A stretch of DNA of 8,467 nucleotides, from assembly GCA_019314185.1 (NCBI GenBank), contig JAFCZU010000119.1, positions 1 through 8,467 of the forward strand, in the 5' to 3' direction. This DNA is from Deltaproteobacteria bacterium (GTDB lineage: Bacteria; Desulfobacterota; Desulfobacteria; Desulfobacterales; ETH-SRB1). The notes beneath the pieces are model-generated. The model had not been told where the DNA came from. It saw nothing but the letters and a program-made list of their open reading frames with translations, and did no database searches. This document shows positions 1-5,321 of the stretch, in pieces; position 1 is the stretch's first letter, and every line of letters starts with the position of its first letter. The translations under genes and the position numbers were made by a program.

Positions 1-90
1 CCTCCAGGAAAAATAAGTGTTCCAATTAAAGATGTTTGGTTATATCCTCTAAATAAAAACTTTAGAGCTTTGCTGAAAAATGATCAGTGA
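1..90 (+). pseudogene. Possible N-terminal-side fragment of the flippase-like membrane protein
   Basis: The first reading frame is open from the left edge to a TGA at 88-90 and has no start inside the window, so it is the end of something that begins further left. It contains a PPGKISVPIK stretch that resembles the conserved PGK/PGR-type loop of lysylphosphatidylglycerol synthase TM (UPF0104-like) proteins, the family recognised in the same frame at 277-795. I infer that both belong to one original gene now interrupted by the TGA and by about 110 bases that look non-membrane in all frames. That interval has a perfect 7-bp inverted repeat (109-115 with 122-128). Alternatively this is simply the C-terminus of an unrelated upstream gene; the fragment is too short to decide. 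Confidence 0.35.
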
Positions 91-276
91 AGGGGTTGGC
101 CGAATATTTACGAAATTCAATTTTCGTACCAATTACAAAAGATTTGGGCTTCGGGTCAGAGCAAAACCCTTGGCCCGACGAAAAGACGTCTTAAAAACGG
201 TGAAACTTCAGTTCTTGTAATTCTCGGTGTTATAAGCAGCATTGTTTTAGTAAAAATATATGCGGTAGATTTCTCT

Positions 277-795
277 TTGTATACGATAATTGTTTGTTCT
301 GCTTTGCTTCTTATCTTTCTCGCAATTTGTATGAATGAGAAAATCATTGGAATAACAATCGTTCCGCTGTTTAATTTTCTTGTTCCCCAATCGTATCGGG
401 AACGTATCCATTTTTATATAAATGAATTCTATAGAAGTCCAAAAATGATGGGGAAAAGCACGCATGCAACGTGCATGATATTAACAATAGTAATTTGGTT
501 GTTGAAATTTGTGGCCCTGTTTTTACTTTCAAAAGCTCTGAGGATTGACATTCCTCTTTGGTTCGTTTTATCGATTGGTGCAATTGGCGTTATTGTGAGC
601 TTGCTACCGTTATCTGTTTCAGGACTTGGCACGCGGGATGCTGTTTTTATCTTTCTTCTATCTTTTTATGGCATTCCTGCAGAATGCGGTGTTGCGTTAT
701 CCTTTCTATTCCTGACGTATGGAATATTGAGTATTGTTATAGCATGGGTCATTGTTTATGCTTATGAGAGAGTTATTATCAAGAGTTGTGTATGA
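277..795 (+). CDS. Flippase-like / lysylphosphatidylglycerol synthase TM-region protein, C-terminal half, probably a remnant
   Basis: This is a polytopic inner-membrane protein of the lysylphosphatidylglycerol synthase TM-domain family (UPF0104, PF03706 type), often found in glycan loci and annotated as flippase-like. From the TTG at 277 it has 172 residues with hydrophobic segments at about 2-18, 67-85, 94-112, 122-134 and 139-162. The family signature LPLSVSGLGTRDA lies at residues 110-122, followed by the usual YGIPAE motif. Full-length members are around 300 residues, so roughly the N-terminal half is missing. The frame is open back to 91, and the membrane-like reading VLVILGVISSIVLV lies just upstream of the TTG, so the original protein extended leftwards. 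No convincing Shine-Dalgarno site precedes the TTG, which is the only standard start in this open stretch. Family assignment is fairly sure; function is doubtful because of the truncation. Confidence 0.6.
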   Translation: MYTIIVCSALLLIFLAICMNEKIIGITIVPLFNFLVPQSYRERIHFYINEFYRSPKMMGKSTHATCMILTIVIWLLKFVALFLLSKALRIDIPLWFVLSIGAIGVIVSLLPLSVSGLGTRDAVFIFLLSFYGIPAECGVALSFLFLTYGILSIVIAWVIVYAYERVIIKSCV

Positions 796-828
796 ATAAA
801 TAAACACCATTTTACCCCCCAACTAAAA

Positions 829-2085
829 ATGAAAATCTGGATTATAGAAATAGGGGAACCTCTGCCTGTTGAAAATGATGTTAGATTGCTTAGATACGGG
901 TTGTTAAGCAAAGAATTAACCATGCATGGCCATGAAGTAGTATGGTGGACATCCAGTTTTTCTCACGCCTCAAAAAAGCATGTTTGTACTGATGATTGGA
1001 ATACAATTGTTGACGGAGTAATTCTGAGGATTTTAAAGGGGCCGGGCTATCGGAAAAATCTTTCCTATCAAAGAATCAGGCACCAAAAGCATTTTGCTAA
1101 TAAATTTTATAGATTGGCTATGGGATGTGATATTCCAGATTTGATAATCAGTACGGTGCCCACTTTGGAAGTAGCAGAAGTTGCTGTCAGTTTTGCAAAT
1201 AAACATAAAATTCCCGTAATAATTGATATAAGAGATGAATGGCCTGATGAATTTGTTGATCTGGCGCCAAAACCGCTGAGAGGCATTGCCAGGTTATTAT
1301 TGTATAATTATTTTAAGCGTATGAAATACATCTGCCAAAATGCGACGGGTATTATAGCGGTATCTAAGAGTTATCTTAATTATGCTCTTTCTTTTGCGAA
1401 ACGTTCGATAGGTTCAAATGATGGTGTTTTCCCTTTGGGTTATTCATCAAATCGTATTGATGAAGAAAAATTGGCTGAGGCAAAAAACTGGTGGAAGAAA
1501 CAAGGTGTTGATGAAAGCGCTTTTATATGTTGTTTTTTTGGTACAATCGGCAAATTTTTTAATCTTGAAACTGTTATTGAAGCGGCCAAAATTTTATCTA
1601 AAGAGTTTCAAATTCAATTCGTATTGTGTGGTGATGGAAGTAGCTTAGGAAGATATAAGAAGTTAGCTTTGGGAATAAACTCTGTTATTTTTCCTGGGTG
1701 GGTTGATGCATCCAAAATATTTGCCCTCATGGAAATTGCCGATGTAGGACTTGCCCCATATGCTGCAAATACACGAATGTCTCTTCCTAACAAACCGTTT
1801 GAGTACTTTGCTGGCGGGTTGTCTGTTGTCTCAAGTATCCAGGGAGAATTAAAACAAATACTGACTGATAATGGTTGTGGCTTCACGTATGATCCTGATT
1901 CTGTAAGCAGTTTATGTGATGTCTTGCGCAAGTTACATGGTGATGAAATTCTTTGTAAGAGCATGGCCAGGCAGGCTATACATTTGTCTAAAGAAAAATT
2001 TTCTATAGAACACATCTCCAGTGAGTTCAATGAGCATATAATTAGAGTCGTAGAAAAATTCAAGAAATTAAGCGAGGAGATGTAA
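829..2085 (+). CDS. Glycosyltransferase family 4 (GT-B fold)
   Basis: This cytoplasmic or membrane-associated glycosyltransferase of 418 residues would transfer a sugar from a nucleotide donor to the growing lipid-linked glycan. The N-terminal acceptor domain begins MKIWIIEIGEPLP, with a histidine-glycine loop (MHGHEV, about 32-37) and a DIRDEWPDEF motif at about 133-142, as in WbuB-like GT4 enzymes. The C-terminal donor domain opens with FFGTIGKFFNLETVIEAA (about 236-253), continues with VLCGDG (265-270), and ends with SLPNKPFEYFAGG (about 318-330). The last is the nucleotide-sugar binding region, in which Glu325 occupies the place of the family's EX7E second glutamate. Length is typical. 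The ATG at 829 has no clear Shine-Dalgarno sequence but gives the expected N-terminus. The stop overlaps the next start (TAATG), so translation is probably coupled. The sugar specificity cannot be read from the sequence. Confidence 0.9.
   Translation: MKIWIIEIGEPLPVENDVRLLRYGLLSKELTMHGHEVVWWTSSFSHASKKHVCTDDWNTIVDGVILRILKGPGYRKNLSYQRIRHQKHFANKFYRLAMGCDIPDLIISTVPTLEVAEVAVSFANKHKIPVIIDIRDEWPDEFVDLAPKPLRGIARLLLYNYFKRMKYICQNATGIIAVSKSYLNYALSFAKRSIGSNDGVFPLGYSSNRIDEEKLAEAKNWWKKQGVDESAFICCFFGTIGKFFNLETVIEAAKILSKEFQIQFVLCGDGSSLGRYKKLALGINSVIFPGWVDASKIFALMEIADVGLAPYAANTRMSLPNKPFEYFAGGLSVVSSIQGELKQILTDNGCGFTYDPDSVSSLCDVLRKLHGDEILCKSMARQAIHLSKEKFSIEHISSEFNEHIIRVVEKFKKLSEEM
2074..2079 (+). promoter_or_regulatory. 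Shine-Dalgarno site for the methyltransferase
   Basis: GAGGAG lies 5 bases before the ATG at 2085, within the last codons of the glycosyltransferase. Together with the one-base TAATG stop/start overlap it fixes the methyltransferase start and supports translational coupling. Confidence 0.7.
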
Positions 2086-2981
2086 TGAAAAGCGACTATG
2101 TTTCAGTAACCGAAATTGCCGGTGACGAGGTTACGCAAGAGCAAATAGACAGGCTGTGCAACCGTTACTATTGGGCAGGGCAGTATTGTTTGGATAAAGA
2201 TGTAGTTGAAACGGCATGCGGGTCAGGTCAGGGGCTGGGATATCTGGCAGGAATTGCCAAGAGTCTTGAGGCGGGGGATTATTCTGATGAGATTTTGTCT
2301 ATTGTGCAGCGGCATTATGGGGAGCGTATTGCTTCAAGACAATTTGATGCCCAGGATATGCCGTTTGAGGATAAGTCTAAAAATGTGATAATCATGTTTG
2401 AGGCAATTTATTATATTCCTGATGCGGAAAGGTTTGTGTGTGAGTGCAAACGGGTTTTACGTTCTGGCGGAAAGGTGTTGATTGCGACTGCAAATAAGGA
2501 TTTATATGATTTTAATCCGAGTCCGCATACCTATGAATATTATGGGGTGGTGGAGTTGAATGAGTTGTTTGCAAGACATGGGTTTAAAACGGAGTTTTTT
2601 GGGTATATGCCTGTAGGGGATGTTTCGATACGGCAGGGGGTGCTTAGGCCGGTTAAGAAGCTGGCTGTGATGCTGGGAATTATGCCGAAGACTACGGCGG
2701 GGAAGAAATGGTTGAAGAGGATTGTGTTTGGGGGCTTGGTGAAGATGCCGGTGGAGATCGGTCCACAGATTACGCAGACCCGCCTGCCACTGCGAGGCAC
2801 GAGCGGGCAGGTTGACGCAGATTTAAGGGTAAAAAAGGGTCCACGAATTACACGAAATAAGATAAAAGAAGAGGATGAGAACGACTTATACAGTGGTCAT
2901 TATATGGAGCCGGACAGGATTTCTGGGAGAGAACCGGATAAGATGCACAAGGTGATTTATTGTGTGGCGAGTTTAGGATAA
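2085..2981 (+). CDS. Class I SAM-dependent methyltransferase with a repeat-derived insertion
   Basis: The protein has 298 residues with a Rossmann-fold methyltransferase domain: motif I VVETACGSGQGLGYLA at about 40-55, a post-II region DAQDMPF at 88-94, EAIYYIPD at about 106-113, and the usual KRVLRSGGKVLIAT strand and turn at about 122-135. It probably methylates a sugar or lipid-linked glycan in this pathway; the substrate is inferred only from context. The C-terminus resumes a family-like ending (REPDKMHKVIYCVASLG, about 282-298), but residues about 226-265 are encoded by dispersed repeats (GPQITQ and GPRITR are typical translations of these). The inserted stretch keeps the frame open, so the enzyme may still fold with a foreign loop of about 40 residues. 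It is coupled to the upstream glycosyltransferase. Its stop at 2979-2981 is followed at once by another repeat. Confidence 0.85.
   Translation: MKSDYVSVTEIAGDEVTQEQIDRLCNRYYWAGQYCLDKDVVETACGSGQGLGYLAGIAKSLEAGDYSDEILSIVQRHYGERIASRQFDAQDMPFEDKSKNVIIMFEAIYYIPDAERFVCECKRVLRSGGKVLIATANKDLYDFNPSPHTYEYYGVVELNELFARHGFKTEFFGYMPVGDVSIRQGVLRPVKKLAVMLGIMPKTTAGKKWLKRIVFGGLVKMPVEIGPQITQTRLPLRGTSGQVDADLRVKKGPRITRNKIKEEDENDLYSGHYMEPDRISGREPDKMHKVIYCVASLG
2761..2862 (+). repeat. Dispersed repeats inside the methyltransferase gene
   Basis: Two repeat modules sit here, each opening with GGTCCAC (the first G is at 2760 for the first module). The first (2760-2830) has the CAGATTACGCAGA type sequence continued by TTGACGCAGATTTAAG, interrupted by a 33-bp hairpin. 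The second (2838-2862) is CCACGAATTACACGAAATAAG. Both have a 9-10 nt periodicity like repeats elsewhere in the window (5151-5169, 6094-6111). Exact borders of the insertion are not determinable without a homolog alignment. Confidence 0.7.
2779..2811 (+). repeat. 33-bp GC-rich hairpin element nested in the repeat
   Basis: This GC-rich stretch is out of character with its surroundings. Its ends can pair in two registers: CCTGCC (2783-2788) with GGCAGG (2806-2811), or CCCGC (2779-2783) with GCGGG (2803-2807). Removing it joins CAGATTACGCAGA to TTGACGCAGATTTAAG and restores an uninterrupted periodic repeat, so it looks like a REP-like insertion. Its length of 11 codons preserves the reading frame. 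Confidence 0.6.
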
Positions 2982-2984
2982 GAT

Positions 2985-3007
2985 TTAGCCACAGACACAC
3001 ACAGACA
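2985..3007 (+). repeat. TTAGCC-type gene-end repeat, copy 1
   Basis: TTAGCCACAGAC followed by ACACACAGACA begins three bases after the methyltransferase stop. It matches the start of the repeats at 3954 and 8145, which also begin at stop codons. The following bases up to 3050 contain a loose inverted repeat (GACATTTT near 3003-3010 with AAAATGGTC near 3036-3044). Confidence 0.55.
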
Positions 3008-3060
3008 TTTTGTCCGGCGGGCCATCGCCAGATAAAAATGGTCATCGCTTCGCGAAAAGA

Positions 3061-3099
3061 CAGAGGTCGGAGGGCAGAGGTCAGAGGTCGGAGGGCAGA
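3061..3099 (+). repeat. Two direct copies of an 18-bp GGTCGGAGG-type repeat
   Basis: CAGAGGTCGGAGGGCAGA occurs at 3061-3078 and again at 3082-3099, an offset of 21 bases with GGT in between. The gap 2982-3250 (269 bases) holds no gene I can support: it consists of this repeat, the TTAGCC repeat before it and the CACAAA repeat after it. Confidence 0.8.
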
Positions 3100-3170
3100 A
3101 AAAGCTGAAAGCTCAAGGGGAACAAGACACCCCAGTTAAATTGTCCTCCGGAATTGAACAGTGTGAACAA

Positions 3171-3200
3171 AGAGACACAAAAGCACAAAGGCACTGAAGG
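3171..3200 (+). repeat. CACAAAG-periodic dispersed repeat
   Basis: AGAGACACAAAAGCACAAAG followed by GCACTGAAGG shows a short-period pattern (CACAAA, GCACAAA, GGCAC). It is purine-rich, codes for nothing recognisable, and lies about 50 bases before the toxin start. Confidence 0.5.
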
Positions 3201-3250
3201 CTTAAATTCGGAGAGCTGAAATTGGAAGTTGAAAATTGTAAAGGGCGAAA

Positions 3251-3568
3251 ATGATTGCTGAGACTCGAGATTGCTTCGGAGCTGGGAAGATTTATTACAG
3301 CAGGCATGCGCGCTATGAAATGGAGAATGATGAATTTGGCGAAATTCTTGATCGGGAAGTGTATGAAGCTGTTTTATCTGGAAAAGTGATCGAGAACTAT
3401 CCTGACGATTTTCCATATCCCAGTTGCTTAATCTATGGTCGGACGCGGAAAGGCAGGCCTGTTCATATGGTATGCGCATATTCTGCCATTGAACTGCTTG
3501 GGATTGTCATTACCGTATACGAACCAGACCCTGAGAAATGGTTCGATTTTTTAAGGAGGAAACAATGA
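3251..3568 (+). CDS. DUF4258 protein, probable toxin of a toxin-antitoxin pair
   Basis: This 105-residue protein resembles DUF4258 (PF14076), a small family with a RelE/MqsR-like flavour usually found directly upstream of YgiT-type zinc-finger genes. Visible family features are SRHARYEM at residues 17-24, VIENYPDDFPYPSCLIYG at about 46-63, a VHMVCAYS strand at 71-78 and the C-terminal VITVYEPDPEKW at about 86-97. In this family the conserved histidine and arginine (His19, Arg21) are candidate active-site residues, which is inference. AAGGG at 3241-3245 is a weak ribosome site. Its stop overlaps the next start (ATGA), the gene order being toxin then antitoxin as in mqsRA. It is likely an mRNA-cleaving toxin, unproven here, and is unrelated to polysaccharide synthesis. 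Confidence 0.8.
   Translation: MIAETRDCFGAGKIYYSRHARYEMENDEFGEILDREVYEAVLSGKVIENYPDDFPYPSCLIYGRTRKGRPVHMVCAYSAIELLGIVITVYEPDPEKWFDFLRRKQ
3553..3559 (+). promoter_or_regulatory. Strong Shine-Dalgarno site for the antitoxin
   Basis: AAGGAGG lies five bases before the ATG at 3565. It decides that start over the in-frame ATG at 3538, which would prepend nine residues translated from the end of the toxin gene. The site is much stronger than the toxin's own, which fits the expected excess of antitoxin. Confidence 0.8.
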
Positions 3569-3825
3569 AATGCGTTATCTGTAATGGAAGTGACATTAAA
3601 GTGAGAACAGTCGATGAGCAGATCGCACTGGGCGACGACATCGTTCTGGTTCGACTCACGCTTCCAGTGTGCTCCCAGTGTGGAGAACGTTACTACGACC
3701 GCAAGGCTATTCAACTAGTTGAGCGAGTCCGGGCAAAAGTTAAGCAAAGGCTTCTTGATGTTGAAGATGTCGGAAAAGTCTTTAGAGTGCGAGAACACAA
3801 TCTTTCTGTTTCTCATGCTTTATGA
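3565..3825 (+). CDS. YgiT-type zinc-finger antitoxin (MqsA N-terminal-like)
   Basis: This 86-residue protein has a two-knuckle zinc-binding module: Cys3-x2-Cys6 and Cys36-x2-Cys39, followed by the family's GERYYDRKAIQ segment (about 40-50) and a helical part ending in DVGKVFRV (about 68-75). This is the short form of YgiT-type proteins, without the DNA-binding helix-turn-helix domain of full MqsA. It would neutralise the DUF4258 toxin encoded just upstream, with which it shares an ATGA overlap. The last 11 residues (REHNLSVSHAL) go beyond the usual end of the short family and may come from fused neighbouring sequence: after the TGA the same frame stays open for another 43 codons. Confidence 0.85.
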   Translation: MKCVICNGSDIKVRTVDEQIALGDDIVLVRLTLPVCSQCGERYYDRKAIQLVERVRAKVKQRLLDVEDVGKVFRVREHNLSVSHAL

Positions 3826-3957
3826 AAATTTTTGTGGCTGAAGGAAGCGAAAAACTTTCCACACTATAAGTATGTAGTAGGCAAGCAGGGAAATTTGCAT
3901 TCATCTACGGAAACTCGTTTGGAAGAGGTTATGAGAGTCATTCAAAAAAAGATTTAG
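3826..3957 (+). pseudogene. Unrecognised C-terminal coding remnant in frame with the antitoxin
   Basis: Directly after the antitoxin TGA the same frame remains open for 43 codons to a TAG at 3955-3957. The reading includes LKEAKNFPHYKYVVGKQG and HSSTETRLEEVMRVIQKKI, which looks like genuine protein: amphipathic, well mixed, with a helical C-terminus. There is no start codon with a ribosome site. I do not recognise the family. It may be the 3' end of a gene destroyed by insertion of the toxin-antitoxin module, or a tail lost through a nonsense mutation. TGA read as selenocysteine is conceivable, but nothing supports it. Confidence 0.35.
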
Positions 3958-4022
3958 CCGCCAAAAGGCTCAAGAATCGCAAGGAAATATCTATTTGTGT
4001 TTTTTGCGCTTTTTGTGGCTGA
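3955..4022 (+). repeat. Imperfect inverted repeat of the AGCC(A/G)C...AAAA type
   Basis: The left arm (3955-3980, TAGCCGCCAAAAGGCTCAAG and onward) pairs imperfectly with the right arm (3997-4022, ending GCGCTTTTTGTGGCTGA), roughly two thirds identity in inverted orientation. It separates the remnant from the aminotransferase gene, and its left arm contains the TAG that ends the remnant. It may form a hairpin but lacks the compact GC stem and T-run of a classic terminator. Gene-free stretch 3958-4045 holds nothing else. Confidence 0.55.
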
Positions 4023-4045
4023 TTTTATGAAATGAAGAGGATGAA

Positions 4046-5170
4046 ATGACAGTGAAAGTTCCGTTTTTTAATTATCCTGCTTTGTTTAAAATGCAGGAGA
4101 AGGAGATAATGGAAACCCTGCATGATGTTATGAGCAGGGGCGCTTACATTTTGCAGAGAGATTTAGAGGAGTTTGAAGAAAATATAAAAGAACTTATTGG
4201 GGTTAAGCATGTTTTGGGCGTGGCTGATGGCACGAATGCCTTGATGCTGTCACTTCGCGCTGCCGGTGTGGGACATGGGGATGAGGTTATTATGTCATCT
4301 CATACTTATATTGCAACTGCCGCCTCTGCGCATTTTGTGGGAGCGAAACCAGTGCTGGTAGAATGTGGAGCAGATCACATGATTGATCCCGAAAGTGTTG
4401 AAAAGGCCATTACAGATAAAACCAGAGTTATAATGCCTACCCAGCTTAATGGCCGGACATGCGACATGGATGCTCTACAGGCAATTGCAGATAATCATGG
4501 CTTGATAATCATTGAAGACGCAGCTCAAGCGCTTTCATCCAAATTTAAAGGTAAATATGCTGGAACGTTCGGAATTGCTGGAACGTTCAGCTTTTACCCG
4601 GCCAAGTTGCTCGGTTGCTTTGGTGACGGGGGCGCTGTAGTCACCGATGACGATGAGGTCGCCCAAAAACTGTTCCTTCTCCGCGATCACGGCCGCAACA
4701 AAGAGGGAGAAGTTGTGGCTTGGGGAACCAACTGCCGTCTGGATAACATACAGGCGGCTATTTTGAATCTCAAGCTGAAAACGTTTGACAAGGATATTAC
4801 CCGCAGACGCGAAATAGCATCTATATATCATCATGCGCTTAAGGGAATTGCAGACTTGACATTGCCGCCAGCTCCCGATGAGAACGAAAGACATTTTGAT
4901 GTTTATCAAAACTATGAACTGGAGTCCGGACATAGGGATGATCTCAGAGATTTTTTAGAAGAACATGGGGTTCGTACCATCATCCAGTGGGCGGGTAAGG
5001 CTGTTCATCAATTCAAGGGACTTGGGTTTGACAATATTAAACTGCCGGTTACCGAAAAAATGACAAGCAGATTTCTCATGCTCCCGATGCACACAGCCTT
5101 AAGTGATGAAGATGTAGAATATGTGTGTGATTGCGTTAAAGACTTCTATTCCGCAGATTACACGGATTAA
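4046..5170 (+). CDS. DegT/DnrJ/EryC1/StrS-family PLP-dependent sugar aminotransferase
   Basis: This cytoplasmic fold-type I aminotransferase of 374 residues transfers an amino group, usually from glutamate, to a keto-sugar nucleotide. Conserved features are GVADGTNALMLSLRA (about 58-72, phosphate and sugar binding), SHTYIATAASAHFVGA (85-100), IIIEDAAQ (154-161; Asp158 contacts the PLP pyridine nitrogen and Gln161 stacks nearby) and SFYPAKLLGCFGDGG (182-196), in which Lys187 forms the Schiff base. GTNCRLDNIQAAIL follows at about 228-241. The start at 4046 has GAAGAGG (4034-4040) in front. The last residues, after about DFY, are translated from the repeat at 5151-5169, which also supplies the TAA stop, so the native C-terminus has been replaced by a few residues. 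The exact amino sugar is not inferable. Confidence 0.93.
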   Translation: MTVKVPFFNYPALFKMQEKEIMETLHDVMSRGAYILQRDLEEFEENIKELIGVKHVLGVADGTNALMLSLRAAGVGHGDEVIMSSHTYIATAASAHFVGAKPVLVECGADHMIDPESVEKAITDKTRVIMPTQLNGRTCDMDALQAIADNHGLIIIEDAAQALSSKFKGKYAGTFGIAGTFSFYPAKLLGCFGDGGAVVTDDDEVAQKLFLLRDHGRNKEGEVVAWGTNCRLDNIQAAILNLKLKTFDKDITRRREIASIYHHALKGIADLTLPPAPDENERHFDVYQNYELESGHRDDLRDFLEEHGVRTIIQWAGKAVHQFKGLGFDNIKLPVTEKMTSRFLMLPMHTALSDEDVEYVCDCVKDFYSADYTD

Positions 5171-5312
5171 AAGATGAGGAATGAAGGGACATTTAAAATC
5201 ATCGGTGCAGCCATGGAAGTACATAAGGAATTGGGGTGCGGATTTCTTTAAGCTGTGTATCAGGAGGCACTTGAAAAGGAGTTTATTTGTATATAATCTG
5301 TGAAATCTGCGG
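5151..5312 (+). mobile_element. 162-bp composite element: inverted repeats around a GxxExxY relic
   Basis: The left arm CCGCAGATTACACGGATTA (5151-5169) and the right arm TAATCTGTGAAATCTGCGG (5294-5312) match in inverted orientation at 17 of 19 positions. Between them lies a decayed fragment of a GxxExxY-family gene. The element fills essentially the whole gap between the aminotransferase and the sugar transferase: its left arm encodes the end of the former and its right arm stops nine bases before the start of the latter. No transposase is present and no target-site duplication is obvious. Calling it a mobile element is an inference from the flanking symmetry and the related copies elsewhere. 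Confidence 0.5.
5174..5296 (+). pseudogene. GxxExxY-family protein fragment, inactivated
   Basis: Translation from the ATG at 5174 gives MRNEGTFKIIGAAMEVHKEL, then GCGFL, a TAA at 5249-5251, then AVYQEALEKEF before the right repeat arm and a second stop at 5294-5296. This matches the N-terminal part of GxxExxY proteins (PF13366, assigned to the PD-(D/E)XK nuclease superfamily), whose name-giving motif reads GFLEAVYQEAL. Here the motif glutamate codon GAA has become TAA, a single base change. Normal members have about 120-130 residues, while only about 40 codons remain, so the C-terminal two thirds are deleted. The gene is certainly not functional. Confidence 0.8.
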
Positions 5313-5321
5313 GATCTGTGG

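Noticed and set aside
3061..3099. Possible CRISPR array
   Set aside because: There are only two copies, with a 3-base gap and no spacers.
3081..3479. Minus-strand frames of 132 and 64 codons over the repeat mosaic and the toxin gene
   Set aside because: They are antisense to the toxin gene and read through simple repeats; no family resemblance.
3538..3564. Earlier ATG for the antitoxin
   Set aside because: The strong AAGGAGG at 3553-3559 and the family-typical MKCxxC start point to 3565.
3823..3825. TGA at the antitoxin end as a selenocysteine codon
   Set aside because: No selenocysteine-type motif surrounds it, and the short antitoxin family normally ends near here.
3955..4022. Rho-independent terminator before the aminotransferase gene
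   Set aside because: The arms are long but imperfect and AT-rich, and no compact GC stem followed by a T-run is present.
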